Made by a program: the position numbers and the translations under genes. Source: Armatimonadetes bacterium UBA1398 (GTDB lineage Bacteria > Armatimonadota > Zipacnadia > UBA1398). From it: DNA of 55,130 nucleotides. Under the pieces are notes generated by a model, which saw only the letters and a list, made by a program, of their open reading frames with translations, was not told the DNA's origin and searched no databases. The stretch's first letter is position 1. Each line of letters begins with the position of its first letter. The stretch spans positions 1 to 55,130 of the forward strand of contig DBQI01000048.1 of assembly GCA_002305165.1 (NCBI GenBank), given 5' to 3'. This document shows positions 1-7,968 of this stretch, piece after piece.

Positions 1-39
1 TAGGAGGGAGAGCAGAAGGACGAGCGTGAGCATACGCAT
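1..39 (-). CDS. Partial secreted or membrane protein (N-terminus only)
   Basis: Reading leftward from an ATG at 39 there are 13 open codons to the window edge, giving a Met-Arg-Met start followed by a Leu-rich stretch (LTLVLLLSLL). This looks like the beginning of a signal peptide or a first membrane segment. A GGAGGG Shine-Dalgarno lies about 7 nt upstream, at 47-52 on this strand. The gene is downstream of, and co-directional with, the DUF362 gene. Nothing can be said about function because the rest lies outside the window. Confidence 0.5.
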   Translation of the reverse strand, partial: MRMLTLVLLLSLL

Positions 40-41
40 GA

Positions 42-80
42 GAAGACCCTCCAAACGCGAGCAGCGCTAGGAGGGTCTTC
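42..80 (-). promoter_or_regulatory. Hairpin between DUF362 gene and next gene, overlapping its Shine-Dalgarno
   Basis: An 11-bp perfect inverted repeat (gaagaccctcc at 42-52, ggagggtcttc at 70-80) encloses a 17-nt loop. On the minus strand it lies between the stop of the DUF362 gene and the start of the partial gene, and the left arm contains that gene's GGAGGG ribosome-binding site. It could be an intercistronic terminator without a clear U-tract, or a structure that masks the ribosome-binding site. Confidence 0.4.
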
Positions 81-122
81 GGCGGAAGGCGAGGCGAACC
101 TTGCCACAGCCAGCGACGCTGG

Positions 123-1232
123 CTAGGCGAAGTTCATCAGCCGGGCGTCGATCCTCGCCATGTCGGCGACTCCAACGCCACGTTCTTGGGCTGCCTGGAG
201 ATACGTGACCTCCTTGCCCCAATCGGCCAGACTGGGGAGGCCGCGCTCCCTGCGCTCCTCCTCGATGATGGCTACGCCGAGGGCATCATGGGCGACCATA
301 TCGTTCGTGACCATCACGGCGCCGGGGAAGAAGTGGGGGAGCCCCGAAGGGCCTCCGTCGACAATGCAGTGGGTCATGTCGCACAGGATGAGGCGGGTCT
401 TGTCCTTGATGGCCGGGATGGACGCCAAGTCGGAGATGTTCTCATGGAAGTTCCAGTGGTAGGCCCACGGCTCCTCGATCGTGCCGTAGTGGTTCTTCAT
501 CGACAGCGTCACGCCGGACATCTCGTGGGTCTTGAGAATCGGCAGGTTGATGATGGCGTCGACCTGCTGGGTGACGACGCCGGTGAGCCGCTGGTCGATC
601 GTGCCCTGCTGAACCCGCTGGCCCAGCGTGTCGCTCGTGAGGACGGCCTGAACGCCCCACGGCACGTCATCGAGGGGAATCCCGCAGTTGGCGATGAACG
701 GAGCGTTCTGCTCCCAGATGATGATGTTCTCACGCCTGACGCCGATGCCGGTGAGCCGGTCGACCACATGGCCCGACAGGGCCTGTGCCGTGGCGAGCTC
801 CATGCCGCCCAGCCCGTTCGGCTTGAGGCCGACCTTCTCGTCGGAGTTGAAGAGCGAGCCCCAGGCCTTCTCGGCCGAGTCCGTGCCCGTGAACCACATC
901 ATGGCACCGTCGATCACCGTAGCCATGACCTCAGGGTCCACGCCGTGCTCATCGCCCCACATGCGCGGCGACCGAGCGACTGCAACCTTGGGGCCGCCGT
1001 CGGCGTCGGCGCCAGCCATGGCGACGGCCCTCGCCACCGACGCGCGGCCATCGAGCATGCCCAGGTCCGGCACGTCCTCGCCCGCTGGCGCCGCCATCGG
1101 AGGCTGCTCGGGTGGCTGGACCTGGGATTTGGCGCAGCCGGCGACGAGGGCGGCGGAGTACCCACCCACTAGCGCACCGGCGGTGCGAACGAACTGCCGG
1201 CGCGTGACGGAACCAGGACAGTGACGCTTCAT
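123..1232 (-). CDS. DUF362 domain protein with Tat signal and lipobox
   Basis: The 369-residue product begins with a twin-arginine signal (TRRQFVRTAGALVGG, about residues 10-24). An ALVAGC stretch puts a Cys near residue 33, so it may be a Tat-exported lipoprotein. The body carries DUF362-type landmarks, including LPILKTHEMSGVTLSMKNH in the middle and a conserved DMTHCIVDGG segment later. DUF362 proteins are often found with ferredoxin-like or redox genes, but the reaction is not settled. The ATG at 1232 was chosen over the upstream ATG at 1277 because it has a GGGGGGAATTC Shine-Dalgarno and begins directly with the Tat n-region. The next gene in the same direction follows after the hairpin at 42-80. 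Confidence 0.8.
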   Translation of the reverse strand: MKRHCPGSVTRRQFVRTAGALVGGYSAALVAGCAKSQVQPPEQPPMAAPAGEDVPDLGMLDGRASVARAVAMAGADADGGPKVAVARSPRMWGDEHGVDPEVMATVIDGAMMWFTGTDSAEKAWGSLFNSDEKVGLKPNGLGGMELATAQALSGHVVDRLTGIGVRRENIIIWEQNAPFIANCGIPLDDVPWGVQAVLTSDTLGQRVQQGTIDQRLTGVVTQQVDAIINLPILKTHEMSGVTLSMKNHYGTIEEPWAYHWNFHENISDLASIPAIKDKTRLILCDMTHCIVDGGPSGLPHFFPGAVMVTNDMVAHDALGVAIIEEERRERGLPSLADWGKEVTYLQAAQERGVGVADMARIDARLMNFA

Positions 1233-1442
1233 GAATTCCCCCCTAGAGGCTGTGGGCGCCGGCGCCGAGGCCGGCACTACTGCGGCGTGAGTGACCGCTC
1301 AATGAGTTTGACGCGAGGGAGGGCGGCTAAGTTTCAGTAGTGTGCCGCTATTCCCGCGAAGGTGGTTGAGCCATGGCATCTCCAAATCGGAGCGAGCGGT
1401 AGAGAGGAGATGGCCGAGGCGACGGCGGCGCAGGCCCTCCGC

Positions 1443-2459
1443 CTAGATGCTCCACGCTGACTCCGGGGGCTCGTCGCCGATCACCGGCTCGATGTGGCCG
1501 ACATCGAGCCGGTTGCGGTTCCGCAGAGTGGGGCGGCGGATGTCCGCCAACTGCTCCAACTCCTCCGCGGACAGCAGGTCGAGCCGGCGCAGGATCTCCA
1601 GGACCACGGTCCACACGCCACGGGCGTTGCCGTCCTCGCACTTGAGAGCGAGACCGATCCCCTCGGAGGGGATGCAGAGCCCCGCGCAGGCCTCGGCGCC
1701 GCTCTTGCAGACAATGCGGCCGCCCGTCACCTGCATCACGCGAGTGTCGGCGGACCCCTCGCCGGCGACGAGGACGGGGTTCGAGCCCATCGCGCGGGTG
1801 ATGCGCGAGCCCGCTTCGGCGAAGCCATCCCAAGCGGCGCCAAGGCGCGCCCAGCCCAGGGCCTCGGCGGAGAGTCGAAGACCCCAGGTCGGCGCCGTGC
1901 AGCCGTCGATCCCGATCGTGAAGTCCCGCGGCCGGACGCCGCAGATGGAGGCCGCGTCCTCGATCATCCGCCGCTGCACGGGGTGCTCGGGGTTGAGGTA
2001 GTCCTCCGTGGTGTAGCCCTGGTGGACGCAGCGGACGAGCATGCCGGCGTGCTTGCCCGAGCAGTTGTTGTGGATGGAGGATGGCTCCTCCCCGGCGGCG
2101 CGGAGGCTGTCGGCCATGGCGCCGTCGGCGGGCCAATGGGCGCCACAACGGAGGAGGGACTCGTCGAGGCCGCCCTTGCGGAGCAGGGAGCGCACGTTGT
2201 CGAGGTGGACCTGAGCGCCGGAGTGGGAGGCGCAGCATACGGCCAGTTCGGAGTCGGTGAGGCCCAGAGCGTCGGCCGTGCCCCAGGAGACGATGCCGAG
2301 GGCTTGCAGCGGCTTCCACGAGGAGCGCAGGAGGGTGACCGCGTCCTGGTTGCCCGCTTCGAGGAGTGGCTGCCCCTCCGCCGAGACGACGCGGACCCGC
2401 ATGCGGTGCAGCGATTCGGTGATGCCGCCTCGGACGACGCGCGCGTAAGCGTGTAGCAC
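1443..2459 (-). CDS. L-asparaginase II family protein
   Basis: This protein of about 338 residues belongs to the asparaginase II family, which hydrolyses L-asparagine to aspartate and ammonia in characterised members. Diagnostic stretches are SSWKPLQALGIV near the N-terminus, CASHSGAQVH, the hallmark HNNCSGKHAGML, GIDGCTAPTWGLRLS and a late MQVTGGRIVCKSGAEAC. No signal peptide is seen, so it is likely cytoplasmic. The GTG at 2459 is preferred: it has GGAGG about 8 nt upstream and avoids the 41-bp overlap with the preceding gene that the ATG at 2546 would create. It lies 46 nt after the beta-propeller-like gene and may share its transcript. Family assignment is firm; substrate specificity is not shown. 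Confidence 0.85.
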   Translation of the reverse strand: MLHAYARVVRGGITESLHRMRVRVVSAEGQPLLEAGNQDAVTLLRSSWKPLQALGIVSWGTADALGLTDSELAVCCASHSGAQVHLDNVRSLLRKGGLDESLLRCGAHWPADGAMADSLRAAGEEPSSIHNNCSGKHAGMLVRCVHQGYTTEDYLNPEHPVQRRMIEDAASICGVRPRDFTIGIDGCTAPTWGLRLSAEALGWARLGAAWDGFAEAGSRITRAMGSNPVLVAGEGSADTRVMQVTGGRIVCKSGAEACAGLCIPSEGIGLALKCEDGNARGVWTVVLEILRRLDLLSAEELEQLADIRRPTLRNRNRLDVGHIEPVIGDEPPESAWSI

Positions 2460-2505
2460 TCTGGGGACCTCCGACCGGAAGATGAACTGGGCCCGGGCCG
2501 GAAGG

Positions 2506-3633
2506 TCAGAAGCCGATCCAGCGGCGCAGGCTACGGATGGCGCCACCCGAGGAGGGCAGGCTCAGAGGCTGATGAACGAGGACTTCGGCCCCTGTGCCGT
2601 CGGCCTTGGCGAGCACGACTCGTCCTCCTGCGAGGGCAAGAACGTGATTCTCGTCGACGAACCACACATCCTCCAGCCCCCCGGCGATAGAGAGGGTCGC
2701 CAGTCGCCGGCCCGTCGCCGCGTCGTAGACGCCTGGGCCAATCACGAGCCGGTCGCCGCTCGGCGACCAGTCCGCGCAGGTGTAGTAGACAGGTGGGGTG
2801 TCCACGCCAGTGCCCGGTCCGAGGTCCCCCTCGGTCACGGGGTAGACGGTCCAGGCACGGGAGCCCGCGGTCTCCTGTATGAGCACCGAGTCTCCGTCTG
2901 GCGAGGCGATGCCCCAGTGGGAGCCGGGGTAGCCCGTCGCGTTGTGAGCGCCCCGCTCATCGAGGGTCACGACGCCCGATAGGTCGGTCAGATCGGCGAG
3001 GCCCATGGCCCGGGGCTCGGATGCCCCGTGGGGGCAGAAGAGACTGAGCCACGTGCAGTTCGGCACCTCGGCAATCAAGGCGCGCTCCTGGGTGTCCGGA
3101 TCGTAGGTTGTAATCACGATGGTGGTGGGGTCGTAGAGCAGGGAGAAGGCGGCGCGGCCATCGCTCAGCCAGTCGGCCGAGGTGACCTCGATGGGGCGGC
3201 CGAGGCCGGACCCCGGCACGGCCTCGGGGACGATGGGCACCGATGGCCGCTCGCCGCGGAGGTCCACCATGGTGCAATTGTTCGAGCCCGAAGCGGTGTC
3301 GCGGGCGGCGAGTAGAGCATAGCGGCCGTCGGGGGAGACGCGCATCTGGGTGAGTCCAACCCCCTCATAGATGACGCGATCCAGGCTGCCCATGGGCTCG
3401 AGGGCGCGCACGCTGACGGTCCCGTCCGGCCGTTGGGTCGCCACGAGCACGACGCCAGCCTTGGCGGCGACCTCAAGGGGGGCGCCATAGCGGCCCGAGC
3501 CCCCGAGTGGCACGAGCCAGACGACGGCCGCGACGATGCCAGCCACGATAAGCGCGGCGAGCGCGAGGAACCAGGCCCGCCGGCGCGCCGGAAGACCGCG
3601 AGGGGCGGCGATGGGAGGCGGTTCGGGCGGCAT
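2506..3633 (-). CDS. Membrane-anchored TolB/WD40-like beta-propeller protein
   Basis: The 375-residue protein has a Pro-rich cytoplasmic start, an Arg-rich patch, then one hydrophobic helix at about residues 18-45. The remainder is an exported domain with repeated short strands and propeller-type turns such as VSPDGRYALL, ASPDGDSVLI and WSPSGDRLVI. This blade pattern is typical of TolB-like or PD40 propellers, which act as binding scaffolds in the cell envelope. No catalytic motif is visible. It sits upstream of the asparaginase-family gene and downstream of the two hairpins at 3664-3738, so it may start a new transcription unit. Function is unknown beyond the predicted fold. Confidence 0.65.
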   Translation of the reverse strand: MPPEPPPIAAPRGLPARRRAWFLALAALIVAGIVAAVVWLVPLGGSGRYGAPLEVAAKAGVVLVATQRPDGTVSVRALEPMGSLDRVIYEGVGLTQMRVSPDGRYALLAARDTASGSNNCTMVDLRGERPSVPIVPEAVPGSGLGRPIEVTSADWLSDGRAAFSLLYDPTTIVITTYDPDTQERALIAEVPNCTWLSLFCPHGASEPRAMGLADLTDLSGVVTLDERGAHNATGYPGSHWGIASPDGDSVLIQETAGSRAWTVYPVTEGDLGPGTGVDTPPVYYTCADWSPSGDRLVIGPGVYDAATGRRLATLSIAGGLEDVWFVDENHVLALAGGRVVLAKADGTGAEVLVHQPLSLPSSGGAIRSLRRWIGF

Positions 3634-3663
3634 TGAGCCCTCCGTACGCGGCCGTCAAACAGC

Positions 3664-3696
3664 GCCGAAGGGAGCCAACGATCGGCTCCCTTCGGC
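3664..3696 (-). terminator. Strong hairpin, probable terminator after the PAP2 gene
   Basis: A 13-bp perfect stem (gccgaagggagcc at 3664-3676 with ggctcccttcggc at 3684-3696) closes a 7-nt loop. It lies about 110 nt downstream of the PAP2 stop on the minus strand and before the propeller-like gene. A U-rich tail is not obvious, which is common in GC-rich phyla. Confidence 0.6.
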
Positions 3697-3711
3697 AAGA
3701 GGAGTAAGCCA

Positions 3712-3738
3712 GTGAAGCGGGGAGTCAGGCCGCTTCAC
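3712..3738 (-). terminator. Second hairpin in tandem with the 3664-3696 stem
   Basis: A 9-bp perfect inverted repeat (gtgaagcgg at 3712-3720, ccgcttcac at 3730-3738) has a 9-nt loop and lies 15 nt from the first stem. Two stems in series downstream of the PAP2 gene suggest a tandem terminator or an mRNA 3'-end stabiliser. Confidence 0.45.
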
Positions 3739-3808
3739 CTAGTAGGACGCCCCCGGCGGCCGAAAGGTTACACCGATTCCAGGAATCATTACCGAAAGCT
3801 GCGGCCAC

Positions 3809-4483
3809 TCACCAGCGGGCCTGTAGAACAGTGATCCCCCGCGGGTTCATCCGTGGAAGAAACTGGAACTCCACGCTCCCAATAGTGAACTCCCGGGTGA
3901 GGTGCTTCATGATGGACCGGTCGGTGTCCAGGACCGTGAGCGCCGCCCACGTTCCCACGACGGCGCCCGCGATGACGTCGGAAAGCCGGTGCCGGTTGAG
4001 GACGACGCGGGTGATGCCGACGCCCGCGGCGAACGCGTACCACAGGGGCCTGAGGGAGGGGTACTCATCGGCAAGCACCGTGGCAGTGGAGAAGACCAGC
4101 GACGTGTGACCGCTGGGGAAGCTATCCCCCGACTCCGAGCCATCGGGTCTCGGGACCCTGGTGGTTCTCTTGACGAGCCCCGTCACGGCGGCGGTGAGGA
4201 GGGCCGCGTCGCAGATCTCGCAGAACATCCGCGGGCCATCCTCGACATCGGCGGCGCCGATCACCAGAGCCGCTGTGGTGACGATGTCATCGTGAGAGTC
4301 ACTGAGCCGTCTTGCCCACATGGGGTACCCGTCGTGGGTGAAGCCTCGCCAGTCCGCCCCGCCCCAGTCGACGGTCAATGAGGCGGACCAACGGTGGGCG
4401 GGCGCGCCGCTCGGTCCCACAAGAAGGCCGGGACCCGAGGATTGCCCCAGACTGAAGGCTGCGCAGACAAGCAGGGAGAGCAC
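3809..4483 (-). CDS. PAP2-superfamily phosphatase
   Basis: The 224-residue protein has a short hydrophobic N-terminus that looks like a signal peptide. It carries all three PAP2 phosphatase signatures: K105-x6-R112-P, the SFPSGHTS block at about 121-128 with the catalytic His, and R159-x5-H165-x3-D169. Members remove phosphate from lipid phosphates (phosphatidate, undecaprenyl pyrophosphate) or act as acid phosphatases. Only some of the usual membrane helices are evident here, so a soluble or loosely attached periplasmic enzyme is possible. It starts at a GTG at 4483 with AAAGG upstream, 30 nt after the lipoprotein gene, at the end of the sugar-transport operon. The substrate cannot be inferred. 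Confidence 0.8.
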   Translation of the reverse strand: MLSLLVCAAFSLGQSSGPGLLVGPSGAPAHRWSASLTVDWGGADWRGFTHDGYPMWARRLSDSHDDIVTTAALVIGAADVEDGPRMFCEICDAALLTAAVTGLVKRTTRVPRPDGSESGDSFPSGHTSLVFSTATVLADEYPSLRPLWYAFAAGVGITRVVLNRHRLSDVIAGAVVGTWAALTVLDTDRSIMKHLTREFTIGSVEFQFLPRMNPRGITVLQARW

Positions 4484-4513
4484 TATAGCGGCCTTTCACC
4501 AGCCCCCGTGCAC

Positions 4514-5443
4514 CTAGTCGCCGACGGGAGCGTTCTCCTCAGCGGATAGGGCGCCGTCAGCGGGCTCGACGGGCGATGACTCGGCGGCGCTGGACTCCGA
4601 GGCCTGGTCGGCCTCGGGCTCCACCGGTTCGCTCGCGAAGAGCGACGCGGCTGAGGTGCGTGGCCCGCGGTAGTCCGCGCTCCGATCGGTCGGCGGCACG
4701 GAGTGGACCTCGCCGCCGGCGGCCTCCAAGAGGCCGAGAAGCTCGACGGTCTCCTCGTAACCCAGTCCCACGTCCACCGGTCGCGGCAGAACGGGCAGGA
4801 GCTTCCGCGCCTCCTCCTTGGCGGTGAGCACCTGCGCCTCGGTCCACTCGTCGCCATCCTCGGTGGTGCGCTGGCGCCAATCGACGATGGCCGAGATCAC
4901 GCTCTCGGATCGCTCCATGGAGACGGAATCGAGGTAGACCGCGAACCGCGCGGGGCGGGCGTCCGACGTGAGCCGGATCTCCACTCCATCAGCGGTCTCC
5001 GAGACGAGGACGAACCGCGTTGCCGCCTCCTCTTGGTTGGTCGAGTCCTCCCTAAGGCTCGCGGAGCGCCCATTGTCCGTCGAGACGAAGGAGACGAGGG
5101 GCTCCTCCATCTGCTGTCGGTACCACGCGACAACCTGGTCGAAGGGGGCCCGCACGGTGTAGGTCGCCGAGTGGCCGTAGACCGAGCTCGTCACCATCTC
5201 AAGGGTGAGCTCGGACTTTGGCACCAGGCGCGCGCCGGGGTACACAGAGAGCCCCACGGCGGTGATGTCGGCCTCGTCGCTGAGGATGGGTTGCTGCGCC
5301 GCCTCCTCCGCGGCCTGTTCGGCCGCTGCGGCCACCACGTCTTCCTTCTTGCACCCCGCCAGGGCGGCGAGCAGCGCGGCGCCGATGAGGATCAGCGTCC
5401 ACGGGCTAGGGGCGTTGCCTCGCTTGGTCCAGTATGACCGCAC
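4514..5443 (-). CDS. Lipoprotein of unknown function
   Basis: The 309-residue protein has a basic start, a hydrophobic core and a lipobox (LLAALAGC) placing the lipidated Cys at residue 31. The mature part is acidic; residues about 60-190 look like a compact alpha/beta domain (VYPGARLVPKSELTLEMV and QVVAWYRQQM), and the last 60 residues are a Ser/Glu/Pro-rich low-complexity tail. It resembles small envelope proteins that follow transport genes, but I do not recognise a named family. The GTG at 5443 overlaps the permease stop by 38 bp, which implies translational coupling; no better start was found because the signal peptide needs this region. Confidence 0.6.
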   Translation of the reverse strand: MRSYWTKRGNAPSPWTLILIGAALLAALAGCKKEDVVAAAAEQAAEEAAQQPILSDEADITAVGLSVYPGARLVPKSELTLEMVTSSVYGHSATYTVRAPFDQVVAWYRQQMEEPLVSFVSTDNGRSASLREDSTNQEEAATRFVLVSETADGVEIRLTSDARPARFAVYLDSVSMERSESVISAIVDWRQRTTEDGDEWTEAQVLTAKEEARKLLPVLPRPVDVGLGYEETVELLGLLEAAGGEVHSVPPTDRSADYRGPRTSAASLFASEPVEPEADQASESSAAESSPVEPADGALSAEENAPVGD

Positions 5444-6458
5444 CGAGTATCACCAATCCTTTGATGACCATCTGCGCGAAGGAGGACACGTGCAGCATGG
5501 TCAAGCCGTTATCAAGCACCCCGATGATCAGGGCTCCCAGGACCGTTCCGAGGATGGTCCCGCGGCCCCCCATCAGGCTTGTGCCGCCTAGCACCGCGGC
5601 AGCGATGGCGTCCAGCTCATAGGCATTCCCGAGTTTGGGGTCGCCCGCCTGCAGCTGGGCCGCGAGGACCGTGCCGGCCGTTGCCGCGCAGAGACCGCTC
5701 GCGACGTAGACCAGGAGCTTGGTCCGCCCCACAGGGATACCCGACAGCCTCGCCGCTTCCTCGTTTCCGCCGACGGCATAGACACGCCTGCCGAAGGGCG
5801 TTTTGGAGAGGACGGCCCACCCGATGACCACCACGGTCAGAGCCAGGTAGACCGGTATGGGGATCCCCAGCCACCGCCCCTGCCCGATCCAGATGAAGGC
5901 AGGGGGCACTCCGCGGATGGGCTCCACGGAGTACAGGTGCCCCGCGCCTCTCGCGATCAGCATCATCGCGAGGGTCGCGATGAAGGGGGTGACTCGGAAC
6001 CTGACGATGGACATGGCGTTGAACAGGCCCGCGAGGGCGCCCACGGTGAGGCCCGCCCCAAGGCCGATGAGCACGCCCCCGACCCCTGGCAACTGAGGGA
6101 GAAGGTCCACGCGGTACTGCCCGATCGTGAAGCCCAGGCCGCCCACCATGACGCCGGTGGAGAACACGGCCGCGAGCCCCACGATCGAGCCAACACTCAG
6201 GTCGATGCCACCCGTGACGATGACGAAGGTCATCCCCACGGCGATGATCGTGTTGATGGCGCTCTGGCTCGCCACGTTGATCAGGTTCGTGCTCTTCATG
6301 AAGACGTGGTTGTGGGTGGTGAGGGCGAAGAGGGCGCAGAGGAAGACGAGGGTGCCGGCCAGGGCGAAGCGGCTCAGCGCTTCCTTGCGGCGCAGAGCGG
6401 CGACGCTCCGCTCCTCGGGCGACGTGGCCTCCGTGTTGGCTGGCGGAACGGGGCTCAT
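5406..6458 (-). CDS. Ribose-type (CUT2) ABC transporter permease
   Basis: The 350-residue inner-membrane protein matches the RbsC-like permease family. It has a long cytoplasmic N-terminus, then about eight to ten hydrophobic helices, and the classic MTFVIVTGGIDLSVGS segment near residue 80. The cytoplasmic coupling loop appears as FGRRVYAVGGNEEAARLSGI, and LGGTSLMGGRG is typical of the C-terminal third. It forms the translocation channel of a monosaccharide importer with the ATPase upstream. Start and ATPase stop overlap as ATGA (6455-6458), indicating coupled translation. The sugar is unknown; the closest known systems take up ribose, xylose, galactose or autoinducer-like sugars. Confidence 0.93.
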   Translation of the reverse strand: MSPVPPANTEATSPEERSVAALRRKEALSRFALAGTLVFLCALFALTTHNHVFMKSTNLINVASQSAINTIIAVGMTFVIVTGGIDLSVGSIVGLAAVFSTGVMVGGLGFTIGQYRVDLLPQLPGVGGVLIGLGAGLTVGALAGLFNAMSIVRFRVTPFIATLAMMLIARGAGHLYSVEPIRGVPPAFIWIGQGRWLGIPIPVYLALTVVVIGWAVLSKTPFGRRVYAVGGNEEAARLSGIPVGRTKLLVYVASGLCAATAGTVLAAQLQAGDPKLGNAYELDAIAAAVLGGTSLMGGRGTILGTVLGALIIGVLDNGLTMLHVSSFAQMVIKGLVILGAVILDQARQRP

Positions 6459-7966
6459 CCGTTCGAGCCTCCTGTGGCCAGGTCCATGATCCGCTCCTGG
6501 GTGGCATCCTCTCGCGCCAGTTCGCCGACCAGCGCTCCCTCGCGCATCACGTAGATGCGATGGGCGACGCCGAGGATCTCGGGCAGCTCCGAGGAGATCA
6601 TCAGGATGGCCTTCCCTCGGTCGCAGAGGTCATTCATCAGGGAGTAGATCTCGGTCTTGGTCCCTACGTCGATGCCGCGTGTGGGCTCGTCGAGGATGAG
6701 GACCTTGCTGTCGGTGAAGAGCCACTTGGCGAGCACGACCTTCTGTTGGTTTCCGCCCGAGAGGAGTCGCACGAGTTGCGCCCTGGAGGGTGTACGAATC
6801 TTGAGCTGGTCGATGTACTCGTCGGCGGCGCGGCTCTCCAGGGTCCTGGAGAGGAGGCCTCGGCGACTTATGGCGCGCAAGTCGGCGAGGGTCACGTTCG
6901 CCGACACGCCGAGGCCGAGCACGAGTCCCTGGCTCTTCCGGTCCTCGGTCGCGAGGCCGATGCCGTGGGAGATAGAGTCCCGGGGCGAGGCGATCCGCGC
7001 CTCCTGGCCACTCACCAGGATGCGGCCCGCGTCGACGGGGTCGGCGCCGAAGATCGCCCGTGCCACCTCGGTCCGGCCCGAGCCCACCAAGCCGGCGAGA
7101 GCGACGATCTCGCCTTCGCGAACGACGAAGTTCACGTCGTGGAAGTGCCCGCGCCGGGTGAGGCCCTCAACCCGCAATGCCTCACCCGCGGTGTGGGCGG
7201 TCGTGGAGGGGATGTGGTCCTTCAGCTCGCGCCCGACCATGTGACGGATGATGTCCTCCCGGGTGAGGGACGACGTGGGGGCGGTGATGACGTGGGCGCC
7301 GTCACGGAGGACGGTGACGGTGTCGGCGATCTCGAAGATCTCCTCGAGCCGGTGGGAGATGTAGATCATGCCAACCCCATGGTCGCGGAGGTCGCGGATC
7401 AGCCCGAACAGGCGATCCAGCTCACGCTCGGTGAGGGTCGCCGAGGGCTCGTCGAGGACGAGGATGCGCGCATCCTGGCTGAGAGCCTTGGCGATCTCGA
7501 CGAGCTGTTGCTGCGCGACCGAGAGCCGCCCCACCAGGTCCCTCGGCCTCGCCTCGGCGCCGACCCGATCGAGCAGGCCGGCGCACTCGGCCTCCATTCG
7601 GCGGAAGTCCACCAACCCCGCCTTCGTTGGCTCCCGGCCCAGGAAGATGTTCTCCATCACGGTGAGCTGAGGCACCAGGTTGAACTCCTGGTAGATCACC
7701 CGGATCCCGAGCTCCATGGCGTCGGAGGGCGAATCGACCCGCACGGGCGCGCCGCCCAGCCGGATCTCCCCTCGGTCCATGTGTTGCGCTCCGGCGAGGA
7801 TCTTGATGAGGGTGGACTTGCCGGCGCCATTCTCGCCGACGAGGGCCGCGACTTCGCCCTCACGCACCGTCAGGTCGACGCCATCCAGGGCGCGCACCCC
7901 GGGGTAGCTCTTCTCGATGCCCCGCATCTCGAGCAGGGCGGCGGGACTCTCTGTTGCGGGAGCCAT
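6455..7966 (-). CDS. Ribose-type ABC transporter ATP-binding protein (two NBDs)
   Basis: The 503-residue ATPase has the tandem nucleotide-binding architecture of RbsA/XylG/MglA. The first domain has Walker A GENGAGKST (44-52), a signature near LSVAQQQLVEIAKAL and Walker B ILVLDEPSATLT. The second has the usual degenerate Walker A, GLVGSGRT, with Arg where Lys would be, LLSGGNQQKVVLAKWL and ILDEPTRGIDVG. This asymmetry is normal for the CUT2 class. The ATG at 7966 was chosen over the one at 8047 because it follows the binding-protein stop by 2 nt with GGAG just upstream, and it leaves no overlap. It energises the permease encoded next. Confidence 0.93.
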   Translation of the reverse strand: MAPATESPAALLEMRGIEKSYPGVRALDGVDLTVREGEVAALVGENGAGKSTLIKILAGAQHMDRGEIRLGGAPVRVDSPSDAMELGIRVIYQEFNLVPQLTVMENIFLGREPTKAGLVDFRRMEAECAGLLDRVGAEARPRDLVGRLSVAQQQLVEIAKALSQDARILVLDEPSATLTERELDRLFGLIRDLRDHGVGMIYISHRLEEIFEIADTVTVLRDGAHVITAPTSSLTREDIIRHMVGRELKDHIPSTTAHTAGEALRVEGLTRRGHFHDVNFVVREGEIVALAGLVGSGRTEVARAIFGADPVDAGRILVSGQEARIASPRDSISHGIGLATEDRKSQGLVLGLGVSANVTLADLRAISRRGLLSRTLESRAADEYIDQLKIRTPSRAQLVRLLSGGNQQKVVLAKWLFTDSKVLILDEPTRGIDVGTKTEIYSLMNDLCDRGKAILMISSELPEILGVAHRIYVMREGALVGELAREDATQERIMDLATGGSNG

Positions 7967-7968
7967 CC

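Noticed and set aside
186..1172. A 328-codon plus-strand frame through the DUF362 gene
   Set aside because: No Shine-Dalgarno, shadow-like composition, and it is antisense to a gene with Tat signal and DUF362 motifs.
1331..1338. GTTTCAGT, half of the LacI-type palindrome, upstream of the DUF362 gene
   Set aside because: Only one half-site is present with no symmetric partner, so a regulatory site cannot be claimed.
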